Shown here piece by piece: positions 17,401 through 24,828 of a stretch of 64,000 nucleotides of DNA. The number at the start of each line of letters is the position of its first letter. Positions within the stretch are counted from its first letter, which is position 1. The DNA is from Myxococcus guangdongensis. Lineage in GTDB: Bacteria > Myxococcota > Myxococcia > Myxococcales > Myxococcaceae. The position numbers and the translations under genes were made by a program. Where the stretch lies: NCBI RefSeq assembly GCF_024198255.1, contig NZ_JAJVKW010000021.1, positions 62,001-126,000 on the forward strand, written 5' to 3'. Below the pieces are notes generated by a model. It saw nothing but the letters and a program-made list of their open reading frames with translations, did no database searches and was not told where the DNA came from.

Positions 17401-18344
17401 ACGGCGCTGCCCGTCGGCAGCATCACGCCGAACGTCGTGTTGCCGGTGATGCCCGGGGCCGCGACGACGGACCAGGCGCCCCGCGTGGGGTCGAACCGCT
17501 CCGCGCTGGTGACGAACCCCCCACTGTTGACGCCGCCCACCACCAGGACGGAGCCCTCCGTCAGCGGGATGGCGGCATGCTGGCCACGCGCGGTCGCCAT
17601 CGCCGCGGTCGAGGACCAGCCGGGGTCGACCACCAGCGGTGCCGAGAGCCCCGCGAGCGCGACCTCGGAGACGATGCCCACCTGGGGGCTCACGACGTCG
17701 AACACCTTCGCGACGGCGCTCTCGCGCACGCCCGACAGCCGCGCTGTCCCACGGCGCGAGGTGCCTTGCGCGTCACGGACCTCGGACGGGTGGAAGCGCA
17801 GCACCGGCGAGCCGTCCTCGTCGAGGAACTCGATGACCTCGCCCGTGTCCCGCAGCCGCGTCACCGTGCCCGGGAGCGTGACGCGATACTCGGCGCGGTG
17901 GGTGGGCTCGGAGGCATCCACCACCCAGGCCTCTTCGATTCGCGAGCCGCGCCAGCCCTGGCTCAGCTCCGCGAAGCCGCCCACCGGGAAGAAGAAGTGA
18001 CGCTCGCCCACGTACGAGACCGCGCCCTCGTGGCGCGGCATCCCATGGTCGGCATCCCCCGGCGACGACTCGACCCGGAAGGACAGCCCTCGGGTGGAAA
18101 TCTCCAGCGCCCCGCTCCCGGTGAGCCGGGCCGTCAGCACCCGCGCGTCCGCTCCGGAGGCTGGCGTGTCCGACGAGGAGAAGCGCCTGGGGGCACCCTC
18201 GTCCGTGGCGAGCTCCGGGAAATAGCTCCGGGCCAGGGCGAGCGCATCCTCCGCCGCGGGCAGTTCGCGCTGAGGCTCGCACGACCACACCATGGCACAG
18301 CACAACATCAAGACCAGGCGTTGCAAGACGCATCTCGACTGCAT
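14442..18344 (-). CDS. kelch-repeat/HYR-domain surface lipoprotein with MYXO-CTERM-like tail
   Basis: A 1300-residue exported protein. The N-terminus has a signal peptide ending in a possible lipobox ('MVWSC', Cys22). After approx. 200 residues there are about fifteen kelch-type repeats of approx. 50 residues ('LLPDGRVLVAGG', 'AELYDPTTNTW') forming beta-propellers. A bacterial Ig-like domain and two HYR domains follow (about 1090-1260). The C-terminus is Cys-Gln-Ala-Ala-Gly-Gly, a hydrophobic helix and an Arg cluster, similar to MYXO-CTERM sorting tails. Its TGA overlaps the OmpA-TSP3 start by 4 nt, so the two are coupled. A role in adhesion or the outer surface is inferred. Confidence 0.9.
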   Translation of the reverse strand: MQSRCVLQRLVLMLCCAMVWSCEPQRELPAAEDALALARSYFPELATDEGAPRRFSSSDTPASGADARVLTARLTGSGALEISTRGLSFRVESSPGDADHGMPRHEGAVSYVGERHFFFPVGGFAELSQGWRGSRIEEAWVVDASEPTHRAEYRVTLPGTVTRLRDTGEVIEFLDEDGSPVLRFHPSEVRDAQGTSRRGTARLSGVRESAVAKVFDVVSPQVGIVSEVALAGLSAPLVVDPGWSSTAAMATARGQHAAIPLTEGSVLVVGGVNSGGFVTSAERFDPTRGAWSVVAAPGITGNTTFGVMLPTGSAVAFTDGSLTGRLYDAAANTWTATGAMSASRALPTATLLSSGQVLVAGGSSLATAELYDPTTNTFTPTGSMSAARRAHVAARLRDGRVLVVSGFNNAAVEVPSAELYDPTAGTWSLAAPPLVPRHYATGTLLPDGRVLLAGGRTASGVIAQSEIYDPTANTWTATGALRLARNGHTATLLPDGKVVVMGGSDDARVGQTVSEMYDPATGTWSDAGTVTVGRENATATLLVTGQVLVAGGFNQSGGPTVFSAEADRYEASSSRWTPAGALATGRESQSAALLPSGQVLVAGGRDDTGVLSGTERYTPASDSWAPAAAMATTRERATLTLLRSGQVLAVGGSNNGGARLSSAERYDPTTNTWAPAGNMAGARDGHTATLLATGDVLVTGGRLAGVTEIYDVSANTWRPAATTPETRSNHAAVLLPDGRVLVAGGRFAATSVNTVELYDPTADTWTPVPPLAEGRAHFSLVLLPSGRVLAAGGQSPTGETATAELYDPTTNTWSPAGTLTTARAYHATALLPSGRVLVSGGEGGGSVLDSAELYDPVTNTWQPAANLPEGRSFSKLIVLSTGEALTFGGQDAGGLWLASASRYNDTGAQPAWRPTVATPDQVPLGCPVRITGTGFQGISHASSGDYRDSSAAFPQARLQAIEGRRLWSLPGSDMSATGVTATIPASATPGAYVLSVFANGVGSGRVVQAVPNTAPTVQGLSALSSNGVPAEVTLTGTDAEGSPLTFIIVTPPAHGTLSGTPPNLTYTPNPGYIGPDSFTYRARDCGLDSNVATVTVDVSDDPPTITCPADLVVDATSASGAVVDYPPATASDNGGPAPTVTYSPPSGSTLPLGDTTVTATAVDTGGQQVTCTFQVTVRDTTAPTLTCPANIEVQSDAQGGAEVTYSVPPPTDTSGPVTVTTSHPSGSRFPSGRTRVTVTATDASGNSSRCEFDVTVQTFVVRIAGGSCQAAGGGANLALVVLAVLAVWAGRRRGREEAGR

Positions 18345-18519
18345 CTGTCACCCTCCCAGGACCCGAGCATGAATCACGGGCCTACGCGCCGGGGCGCGTG
18401 CCACGCGGAAGGACCCGCGCGTGTCGACGCACGCTGTATCACGCTTTTCCTTGAACCGGACCCACTTGACTCGCCCTGGGAGGTCATGTGGGGTCCCCGG
18501 CACCAGGAGGCATCCGTCC

Positions 18520-18912
18520 ATGACGTCGACGAAACACGAAGTCGTGACCGCACCGGGGCTGCCCAAGCCCGTGGGCCCCTACTCCCCCGCGATGAAGCTG
18601 GAGTCGCTGCTCTTCGTCTCCGGACAGGCCGCCACGGACCCGGCCACCGGGAAACAGGCGGAGGGAATCGAGGCGCAGACGGAGCAGGTGCTGCGCAACC
18701 TCGAGCGCATCCTCGTCGCGGGCGGCTCCAGCCTGCAGCACGTCCTGCGCTGCGGCGTCTTCCTGACGGACATGAAGGACTTCCGTCGGATGAACGCCGT
18801 CTACGAGCGCGTCTTCGCCGGCCACCGCCCCGCGCGCACCACCGTGCAGGTGTCGGCGCTCCCCGACGAGGGGCTGATGGTGGAGATCGACTGCGTCGCC
18901 TACGTGCCCTGA
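18520..18912 (+). CDS. ridA: RidA-family deaminase (enamine/imine deaminase)
   Basis: A 130-residue protein of normal RidA length. ATG 18520 is supported by a perfect AGGAGG 9 nt upstream. Motifs 'PVGPYSPAM' and 'LLFVSGQAATDPATG' are N-terminal family signatures, and the 'CGVFLTDMKDFRRMNAVYER' stretch is the conserved central region. The Arg in 'PARTTVQVSALP' is the residue that binds the substrate carboxylate. RidA proteins hydrolyse reactive enamines/imines released by PLP enzymes. Likely cytosolic and monocistronic. Confidence 0.93.
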   Translation: MTSTKHEVVTAPGLPKPVGPYSPAMKLESLLFVSGQAATDPATGKQAEGIEAQTEQVLRNLERILVAGGSSLQHVLRCGVFLTDMKDFRRMNAVYERVFAGHRPARTTVQVSALPDEGLMVEIDCVAYVP

Positions 18913-18996
18913 GCCGCGCGCGAGGGTCGTCCGAATGAGGACCGGAACTGACCTAGATGGTCCGTACCGTGGCCCTTTCTTCTTCCGGAAGGCCCG

Positions 18997-19827
18997 ATGC
19001 GACCGCCCCTCCTCGTTCTCTCCTTGCTCCTGACGTGGACGGCCCACGCGCTCCCGCCGGCCTCCGCTGCTGGAGTCACGCCCGTGAAACCGTCGTCCGA
19101 TGACTGCTGTGCCGTGCTGGAGTTGAGGCAGTACACGCTGCGCGAGGGGCAGCGGGACGTGCTCGTCTCGCTGTTCGAGCGGGAGTTCATCGAGAGCCAG
19201 GAGGCGCGAGGCGCCCGGCTCGTCGGTCAGTTCCGGGACGCGGAGAGGCCCGAGCGCTTCGTGTGGCTGCGCGGCTTCGCGGACATGGGGGCCCGTGAGG
19301 TGGCGCTGAAGTCCTTCTACGGCAGCCCGGTGTGGAAGGCGCACCGGGAGGCCGCGAACGCGACGATGGTGGACTCGTCGAACGTGCTCCTGTTGAAGCC
19401 GCTCCCCGGTCGACGTGGGTTCCCCGCGCCGACCCAGGCACGCCCGGGTGTGGAGGCGCGAGAGGTTCCCGGCTCACTCGTCGTGGCCACCATCCTCCAC
19501 CGCGACGCGCCCGTGGACGCGGCGTTCCTGGAGTACGTCGAGGAGCAGTGCATACCGGAGCTGACCAAGGCGGGGGCTGCGCCCCTGGCGGTGTTCCAGA
19601 GCGAGCACGCGACGAACACCTTCCCCGCGCTGCCCGTGCGCGAAGGGGCGCACGTGGTCGTCTTCTTCACGCGCTTCGCGAGCCGGGAGGCGTACCGAGC
19701 GCACCTGGAGAAGCTGGAGGGCGCTCGCGGCTGGAAGGAGACGGTGCGCCCGGGGCTGCGCGCGCGGTTGAAGGCCGAACCGGAGACGCTCTTGCTGGAG
19801 CCCACGGCCCGCTCACGGCTCAAGTGA
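18997..19827 (+). CDS. secreted NIPSNAP-family protein, two tandem domains
   Basis: A 276-residue protein with a Sec signal peptide (about 1-25, 'LLTWTAHALPPASAAG'). Two related dimeric ferredoxin-like NIPSNAP modules follow: one from about 40 to 130 ('VLELRQYTLREGQRD', 'GSPVWKAHREAANATM') and a weaker one from about 160 to 270 ('VATILHRDAPVDAAFLEYVE', 'SREAYRAHLEKLE'). NIPSNAP proteins are usually cytosolic; the signal peptide here implies a periplasmic or outer location. Function unknown. Confidence 0.85.
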   Translation: MRPPLLVLSLLLTWTAHALPPASAAGVTPVKPSSDDCCAVLELRQYTLREGQRDVLVSLFEREFIESQEARGARLVGQFRDAERPERFVWLRGFADMGAREVALKSFYGSPVWKAHREAANATMVDSSNVLLLKPLPGRRGFPAPTQARPGVEAREVPGSLVVATILHRDAPVDAAFLEYVEEQCIPELTKAGAAPLAVFQSEHATNTFPALPVREGAHVVVFFTRFASREAYRAHLEKLEGARGWKETVRPGLRARLKAEPETLLLEPTARSRLK

Positions 19828-19840
19828 GCGGACCGGTGGG
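19801..19840. terminator. hairpin overlapping the NIPSNAP stop codon
   Basis: CCGCTCAC / GTGAGCGG (8-bp stem, 7-nt loop) extended by an outer CCCAC / GTGGG pair. It lies between two convergent genes (ends 19827 and 19853), so it may serve both strands. Confidence 0.55.
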
Positions 19841-19852
19841 CGGGGGCGGCGA

Positions 19853-20602
19853 CTACTGCGCGCAGTAGACGGCGCGCTCGAACTTGCCGGTCACCTCGAC
19901 GATGGAGGCGGAGCGGACCACGTACTCGCTGGCGCCGACGTGCGTGTCGGCGTTGCACCAGTCATACGTGTAGCCCAGGCCGGTCCACGGGTACTGGGTG
20001 CGCTGCCAGAAGCCGTAGCTGGAGGCGAAGTACGCGTTCATCCAGTTCTTGTGCTCGTTGGTGGCGGACTCGGGGAACTGCAGGCCGCAGCTGCCGTCGT
20101 CGATCTCCGAGTCCGGGCAGGGCCGGAACATGTCGGAGGGCTTCACCCACAGCTCGACGATGTAGCGCCCGCTGTCGCTCTCGCCCGCGGGGGGCAGGCC
20201 CAGGTACTGGTTCACGCGCGCCACCAGCTTGTCCTGGGGCACCGTCTTGCAGAACGTCTGGAGCTGGGGCGCGGGGGTGACCCACACCTCGCGCGACAGC
20301 GTGTTCTGGCCGAGCGTATAGCCCTGGAAGGTGGTCCAGATGGCCATGCGCACGGCCGTCTTGTCCGCGTTCCACACGAGCTTGGTGTTGGACGGGCTGA
20401 TGGCCCACAGGTCCGTGGAGATGTCCGTGCTCGTGGGCTCCGCCGCGTTGCGCACGGCCTCGGCGTAGGTGGAGGCGTCACACGCCAGGGGCGCGGGCGG
20501 CTCGGGGGTGTTGTCGTCGTCGTCGCCACAGGCGGTCAGGGACAGGAGGGCCGCCGTGGCGGTGAGGCTTCGCAGGGTGCGCGGAAAGGCACTGAACATC
20601 AT
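19853..20602 (-). CDS. uncharacterised lipoprotein
   Basis: A 249-residue protein starting at the first of two adjacent ATGs, with GGAG upstream. The signal peptide ends in lipobox 'LSLTAC' followed by Gly-Asp-Asp-Asp-Asp. The acidic residue at +2/+3 favours neither retention nor export clearly in a myxobacterium. The mature region contains paired cysteines (e.g. 'FCKTV', 'RPCPDSEIDDGSCG', 'YDWCNADTHVG', final 'VYCAQ') that probably form disulfides. No domain is recognised. Confidence 0.85.
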   Translation of the reverse strand: MMFSAFPRTLRSLTATAALLSLTACGDDDDNTPEPPAPLACDASTYAEAVRNAAEPTSTDISTDLWAISPSNTKLVWNADKTAVRMAIWTTFQGYTLGQNTLSREVWVTPAPQLQTFCKTVPQDKLVARVNQYLGLPPAGESDSGRYIVELWVKPSDMFRPCPDSEIDDGSCGLQFPESATNEHKNWMNAYFASSYGFWQRTQYPWTGLGYTYDWCNADTHVGASEYVVRSASIVEVTGKFERAVYCAQ

Positions 20603-21338
20603 TCGTCTCCAACTGGGAGTCACAGGTTTCCTGGAAGTGTAGTGGAACCTGGGATTCAGAGCACCCCCGCAAACCACCTGAGTCGCGCGCGCCCCTCGGT
20701 GCATCTTCAGCCTCACCCCGGGGTCAACCCCACCGACAGAATCCAGGGGCGCCGCGATGAGCCCAATGAAAGCCATCGTGGCCATGCTCCGGAGCAGCAC
20801 GGTGTTCGCGACAAGCCTCCTCCAGCATCCGCTCCGCGCCAAGGGGACCGAGCAGCTGCGGCCGCGGGAGCTTGAGCGCGACATGGCGCCCCAATGACAG
20901 GTCCTGCGGCGACGCCTCGAGACTCCCGGTCGCGGCCCGCGCGGGAATGCCACGGCCAACCGGCCGACGCGCGCCATGACCCGCTCCACCCACACCCGGC
21001 CAGCCCCCGCGCAAGCCGGGTCCGAATCACCACCCCGGGGCAGACAACGGCCGGGCCTGAATCCCAGACGTGACGAAACTTCTCGCTCGTTCCAATGTCT
21101 CAGGGGGGCGTGTAGCGAGAACTCCTCCTGCAAGGCATTGACGCCATTCATTGTCCCAGCCGCCAGATGAATGTCGGCCCACCGCCGCCGTCTGGGACCG
21201 GGGGTGGGGTTTGCCGCTGGGGAGTCTTCACCCAGCTTGCCTCGAGTGGCCGGTCCATTTCGGACCGCCACCGGGGCGCATGGCCCGTGCGACGCCGCTG
21301 GTGAGCGCGGTGCCCGACATGCCCCGAGAGGAGAACAC
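20603..21338. other. 735-bp gap, with traces of a degraded kinase gene
   Basis: No intact gene is convincing here. The part 20730-20990 shows remnants of a serine/threonine-kinase N-lobe on the minus strand, listed separately. The 21010-21338 part has only the leader of the chitinase gene, which ends in a GAGAGGAGA ribosome site before ATG 21339. Confidence 0.5.
20730..20990 (-). pseudogene. possible remnant of a serine/threonine protein kinase (N-lobe only)
   Basis: On the minus strand one frame reads 'DLSLGRHVALKLPRPQLLG' then 'GAERMLEEA', which closely follows subdomains I-III of myxobacterial Ser/Thr kinases, including the VALK lysine. Just upstream but in another frame is 'VERVMARVGRLAVAF', resembling a decayed glycine-rich loop. 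No catalytic loop (HRD) or DFG motif follows, and the frame closes soon after. This fits a truncated, frameshifted kinase gene; chance similarity is possible because the preserved stretch is short. Confidence 0.4.
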
Positions 21339-23207
21339 ATGAAACGTTGGGTGGGTTGGATGGCCATGGCCGTGGTGCTGCTGTCGGCCTGGGGGACACA
21401 CGCGCAGCCGCCGAAGACGGAGGCCCCACGCGAACAGGGGCTGGCCGTCACGAGCTGGATATATCTGGATGGGATGGTGGCGCCCTGGCAGGACTTCTCC
21501 TGGGCGCAGCACTCGTTGACGAACACCTCGCCCGTCTCCGGAGGACGGCACTCCATCTCCGTGACGATGCGAGCGCATGAGGGCCTGTTCTTCTTGACGG
21601 AGCCCCAGAGCGTCAACGCCACGGCCGCGCTGGTGCTGCGCGTGCACGGCGGCACGGGAGGTGAGAACGCGGCGGTGCAGGTGCGCGCCTTCGAGGAGAA
21701 CGTGCTCACCCCGGGCACGCCCCTGGGCGCCCGCTGCACCGGCGGCCGCGTCCGGGCCAACACCTGGGTGACGTGCAGGGTGCCGCTGTCGGCCGTCATC
21801 CCCGTCGGCTCGCGCATGAAGGGCCTGGTGCTCCAGGAGGCGCTCGGGCAGACGCTGTCCACGCTCTACTTCGACGAAGTGCGCCTGGAGGACTCGAACG
21901 GCCCGGCCCCCGTGCAGGTCACCGTCTCCCCGCCCGCCGTGACCCTGCCGCCCGGAGGCACGAGCACCTTCGTCGCCACGGTGACGGGCTCCACCAACAC
22001 CCAGGTGCGCTGGAGCGTGCGCGAGGGCACCGCGGGCGGCGCCATCACCCAGGCGGGCGTCTACACCGCGCCCACCGCGCCCGGCACCTACCATGTGGTG
22101 GCCCAGAGCCTCGCGGACACCAACCAGTCCGCCGAGGCCACCATCACCGTCAGCGCCGCGCCCGGGGGTGGGCTGTGGGTGTCTGGTTATTACACCGGCT
22201 GGAACGCGGACCTGTATCCGCCGGAGAAGGTGGACTTCAGCGCGCTGACCCACATCTTCGTCGGCCGCGCGACGCCCAACGCCGACGGCACGGTGAACAC
22301 CCAGTTCGACAACGACAACGGGCCAGCCATCGCGCGCACCCTGGCCACGCGGGCCCACGCCGCGGGGCGCAAGGCCCTCATCATGGTGGGCGGCGCCGGA
22401 GAGCACGACGGCTGGGTGGGCGCCGCCTCCAACGCCAACCGCGCCCGCTTCGTCCGGAACCTCATCGCCGCCATGGACAGCTTCGGCTACGACGGCCTGG
22501 ACATCGACTGGGAGCCCATCGAGGTGGCGGACCGGCCCAACCTGCTGGCGCTGGTGCGCGAGCTGCGCGCGGCCCGGCCCAACATGCTGATGACCATCCC
22601 CATCGGCTGGGTGAACAACAACTTCCCCGAGGACGCCGACCCCTGGTTCAACAACCTGGTCCCCTACATGGACCAGATGAATGTCATGACCTATGAGATG
22701 ACCGGCCCCTGGGGCGGTTGGGATTCGTGGTACGGCTCCGCGCTCACGGGCGAGTCCGGCACGCGGCCGACGTCGGTGTCCTCCAGCCTCAACGCCTGGG
22801 CGAACGCGGGCCTGCCCAAGGCGAAGCTCGGCATGGGCATCCCCTTCTATGGCATGGCCTGGCGCAACATCACCGGCCCCTACCAGCCCTACACCGACTG
22901 GTCCGACTACGTGGGCAGCGACAACGACTTCCCCTACGCGCGCATCCTCCAGCTGTCCGCCAGCGGCACGTACCGCTGGGACGCGGCCGCCCAGTCCAGC
23001 TACGTCACCTTCACCCGCCCCGTGGTGGACGGCACCGTGCGCTGGATTTCGTATGACTCCCCGCAGGCCATCGCCGCGAAGGGCGCGTGGGCGCGCGCCA
23101 ACGGCTTCGGCGGCACCATCATCTGGACCCTCAACCAGGGCTGCACCAACCCGGCGACGGGCACCAATCCACCACTCGACGCAGTGAAAGAAGCGTTCCA
23201 GCCCTGA
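21339..23207 (+). CDS. secreted GH18 chitinase with N-terminal carbohydrate-binding-like and Ig-like domains
   Basis: A 622-residue exported enzyme; ATG 21339 has GAGAGGAGA just upstream. The signal peptide is at about 1-26. Residues about 30-185 resemble a beta-sandwich carbohydrate-binding domain, and about 190-270 an Ig-like (Big) domain ('VTVSPPAVTLPPGGTSTF'). The GH18 barrel starts at 'LWVSGYYTGWNADLYPP'. The catalytic motif DxxDxDxE is intact in 'YDGLDIDWEP', with Asp388, Asp390 and Glu392 as general acid. It should hydrolyse chitin or related beta-1,4-GlcNAc polymers outside the cell, consistent with a predatory or saprophytic life. Confidence 0.93.
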   Translation: MKRWVGWMAMAVVLLSAWGTHAQPPKTEAPREQGLAVTSWIYLDGMVAPWQDFSWAQHSLTNTSPVSGGRHSISVTMRAHEGLFFLTEPQSVNATAALVLRVHGGTGGENAAVQVRAFEENVLTPGTPLGARCTGGRVRANTWVTCRVPLSAVIPVGSRMKGLVLQEALGQTLSTLYFDEVRLEDSNGPAPVQVTVSPPAVTLPPGGTSTFVATVTGSTNTQVRWSVREGTAGGAITQAGVYTAPTAPGTYHVVAQSLADTNQSAEATITVSAAPGGGLWVSGYYTGWNADLYPPEKVDFSALTHIFVGRATPNADGTVNTQFDNDNGPAIARTLATRAHAAGRKALIMVGGAGEHDGWVGAASNANRARFVRNLIAAMDSFGYDGLDIDWEPIEVADRPNLLALVRELRAARPNMLMTIPIGWVNNNFPEDADPWFNNLVPYMDQMNVMTYEMTGPWGGWDSWYGSALTGESGTRPTSVSSSLNAWANAGLPKAKLGMGIPFYGMAWRNITGPYQPYTDWSDYVGSDNDFPYARILQLSASGTYRWDAAAQSSYVTFTRPVVDGTVRWISYDSPQAIAAKGAWARANGFGGTIIWTLNQGCTNPATGTNPPLDAVKEAFQP

Positions 23208-23508
23208 CCCTCGCGGTGCCCGGAATGGGAGAACGGCACGCCCGCGATGGCGAAATCGCCGCCCTCCTAGCCGCTTCCCCTCGGGTCCGACACCCGGGCC
23301 CGAGGGGGACCCGCGACGTACGGTGGGACACTCGCCAGTCGATATCCGCCCTCCCCTGGGTTGTAGACGTGCCAGCCACTCCACTTCCGAAGCGTGAGGT
23401 GATTGGCGCATGGGGAGGGGCAGCCTTGGCGTTCGCGCCGTTGGCGCCCAGTCTGCAATGGCAGGAGGCAACGGCAGGATTCACCTGACCGTCGCTGGAG
23501 CATCACAC
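23208..23508 (+). other. 301-bp gap between chitinase and fimbrial operon
   Basis: It contains the hairpin at 23277-23307 and presumably the promoter of the chaperone-usher operon. I found no convincing -35/-10 or sigma-54 box and no coding sequence. Confidence 0.4.
23277..23307 (+). terminator. terminator-like hairpin after the chitinase gene
   Basis: Perfect 9-bp stem CCCCTCGGG / CCCGAGGGG with a 13-nt loop, 70 bp after the chitinase stop. There is no T-run. Confidence 0.5.
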
Positions 23509-24033
23509 ATGAAAGCCATTCAGAGCGTCCTCACCGCCGCCATCGCGGCGTCTGTCTTCACCGCCACCACCGCTGACGCGGCCACCGCCACCGCCAACCT
23601 CACCGTGACGGCAGCCGTGTCCGGTTCGTGCACCATCAACTCGGGCACGCTCAACTTCGGCAACTACGACCCGGTCATCATCAACTCGAGCCTGGGCATC
23701 GACCTGCTCGGGACGGGCACCATGGGCGTGCAGTGCACCCTGCTGGGCACGGGTGTCATCACCCTGGGCCAGGGCCGCAACGCCGCCGCGGGCTCGACGG
23801 ACGCGGTGCCCCTGCGTCGCATGAAGAACACCAACTCCAATGACTACATGTCCTACCTGCTGTACCAGGACCTGACGCGCCTGGTGGTCTGGGGCAACAC
23901 GGCCGGCACGGGCCTGGCGTACGTCGGCACGGGTATCTCCATCCCGGTGCCGGTCTACGGCAACGTGCCGCGCGGGCAGAACGTGCCCTCCGGCACGTAC
24001 AACGACACCGTGGTCGCCACCATCACCTTCTGA
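23509..24033 (+). CDS. spore coat protein U-type (SCPU) fimbrial subunit
   Basis: A 174-residue exported subunit; ATG 23509 has GGAG 8 nt upstream. The signal peptide (about 1-24) is followed by the SCPU fold: 'SGSCTINSGTLNFGNYDP' with a conserved cysteine pairing to the Cys in 'VQCTLLG', and the C-terminal beta strand 'GTYNDTVVATITF', which would serve in donor-strand exchange. It is the first gene of a chaperone-usher operon, and the chaperone follows after 15 bp. Related clusters (Mcu in Myxococcus, Csu in Acinetobacter) build spore-coat or fimbrial fibres. Confidence 0.9.
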   Translation: MKAIQSVLTAAIAASVFTATTADAATATANLTVTAAVSGSCTINSGTLNFGNYDPVIINSSLGIDLLGTGTMGVQCTLLGTGVITLGQGRNAAAGSTDAVPLRRMKNTNSNDYMSYLLYQDLTRLVVWGNTAGTGLAYVGTGISIPVPVYGNVPRGQNVPSGTYNDTVVATITF

Positions 24034-24048
24034 CCCGGTCGAGGCCTC

Positions 24049-24828
24049 ATGTTTTCGCGTCGGTCGTTCTGGGTCCGGAGTCTGAGGTGGCTGTCATTGT
24101 GGACGTGGGCCCTGCCCGCGTCCGGGCTGGCCGCCGCCGTCGAGGTCAACCCCGTGCGCCTGGATTTGGAGGGCGGCTCACGGGGGGTGGCGGTGATGCT
24201 GAAGAACCTGAGCAACGAATCCGTTCGTTTCCAGGCATCGATGCATACCTGGACCCAGGACGAGGGCGGCAACATGAGCCTCGCGCCGACACAGGAGGTC
24301 TTCTTCTTTCCGGCGATGTTGACGTTGGAGCCGGGGGAGACCCGCCCCATCCGGGTGGGCATTTCCTCGGCCCCACAGGCGACGGAGCGCACGTTCCGAC
24401 TGGTCGTCGAGGAGCTGCCGCCCATCGGCCCCCTGCCACCGTCCGCCGGGCTGAAGGTCCTCACCCGCATCTCCGTCCCGGTGTTCGTCGCGCCGCAGAG
24501 CAAGAGCGTCGATGGGCGCGTGGAGGACGTGGAGCTGACCCAATCGAAGTTCCAGTTCCGCGTGAAGAACCCGGGCACCGTCACCTTCTACGTGCGCAAC
24601 AGCCGCATGCGGGGGCTGGACGAGAAGGGCGAGCGCGTCTTCGTGAAGGAGGAGCCCGGCTGGTACGTGCTGCCGGGCGGCTCGCTGACCTTCGCGCTCA
24701 AGACGCCCGTGGAGCAGTGCCAGAAGATTCGGTCCCTGGAGGTGGAGGTGGAGACGGACCGTGGGGTGTTCCGTCAGGCGGCGCCGGTGAACGCATCCGT
24801 CCCCTGCGCGACGCCTGAAACTCCATGA
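24049..24828 (+). CDS. periplasmic pilus-assembly chaperone (PapD-like, archaic type)
   Basis: A 259-residue protein with a signal sequence (about 1-31). The first Ig domain carries 'VEVNPVRLDLEGG' and the strand 'PGETRPIRVGIS', in which the conserved Arg of family chaperones anchors the subunit C-terminus. A second Ig-like domain follows and ends with a disulfide pair (Cys in 'VEQCQKI' and 'ASVPCAT'). It should cap SCPU subunits in the periplasm and hand them to the usher. Its stop overlaps the usher start by 4 nt (ATGA). Confidence 0.92.
   Translation: MFSRRSFWVRSLRWLSLWTWALPASGLAAAVEVNPVRLDLEGGSRGVAVMLKNLSNESVRFQASMHTWTQDEGGNMSLAPTQEVFFFPAMLTLEPGETRPIRVGISSAPQATERTFRLVVEELPPIGPLPPSAGLKVLTRISVPVFVAPQSKSVDGRVEDVELTQSKFQFRVKNPGTVTFYVRNSRMRGLDEKGERVFVKEEPGWYVLPGGSLTFALKTPVEQCQKIRSLEVEVETDRGVFRQAAPVNASVPCATPETP

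Noticed and set aside
14676..18938. A 1420-codon open frame on the plus strand
   Set aside because: It is antisense to the kelch and OmpA genes, is extremely Arg/His/Gly rich and has no domain. Long antisense frames are expected in DNA this GC-rich.
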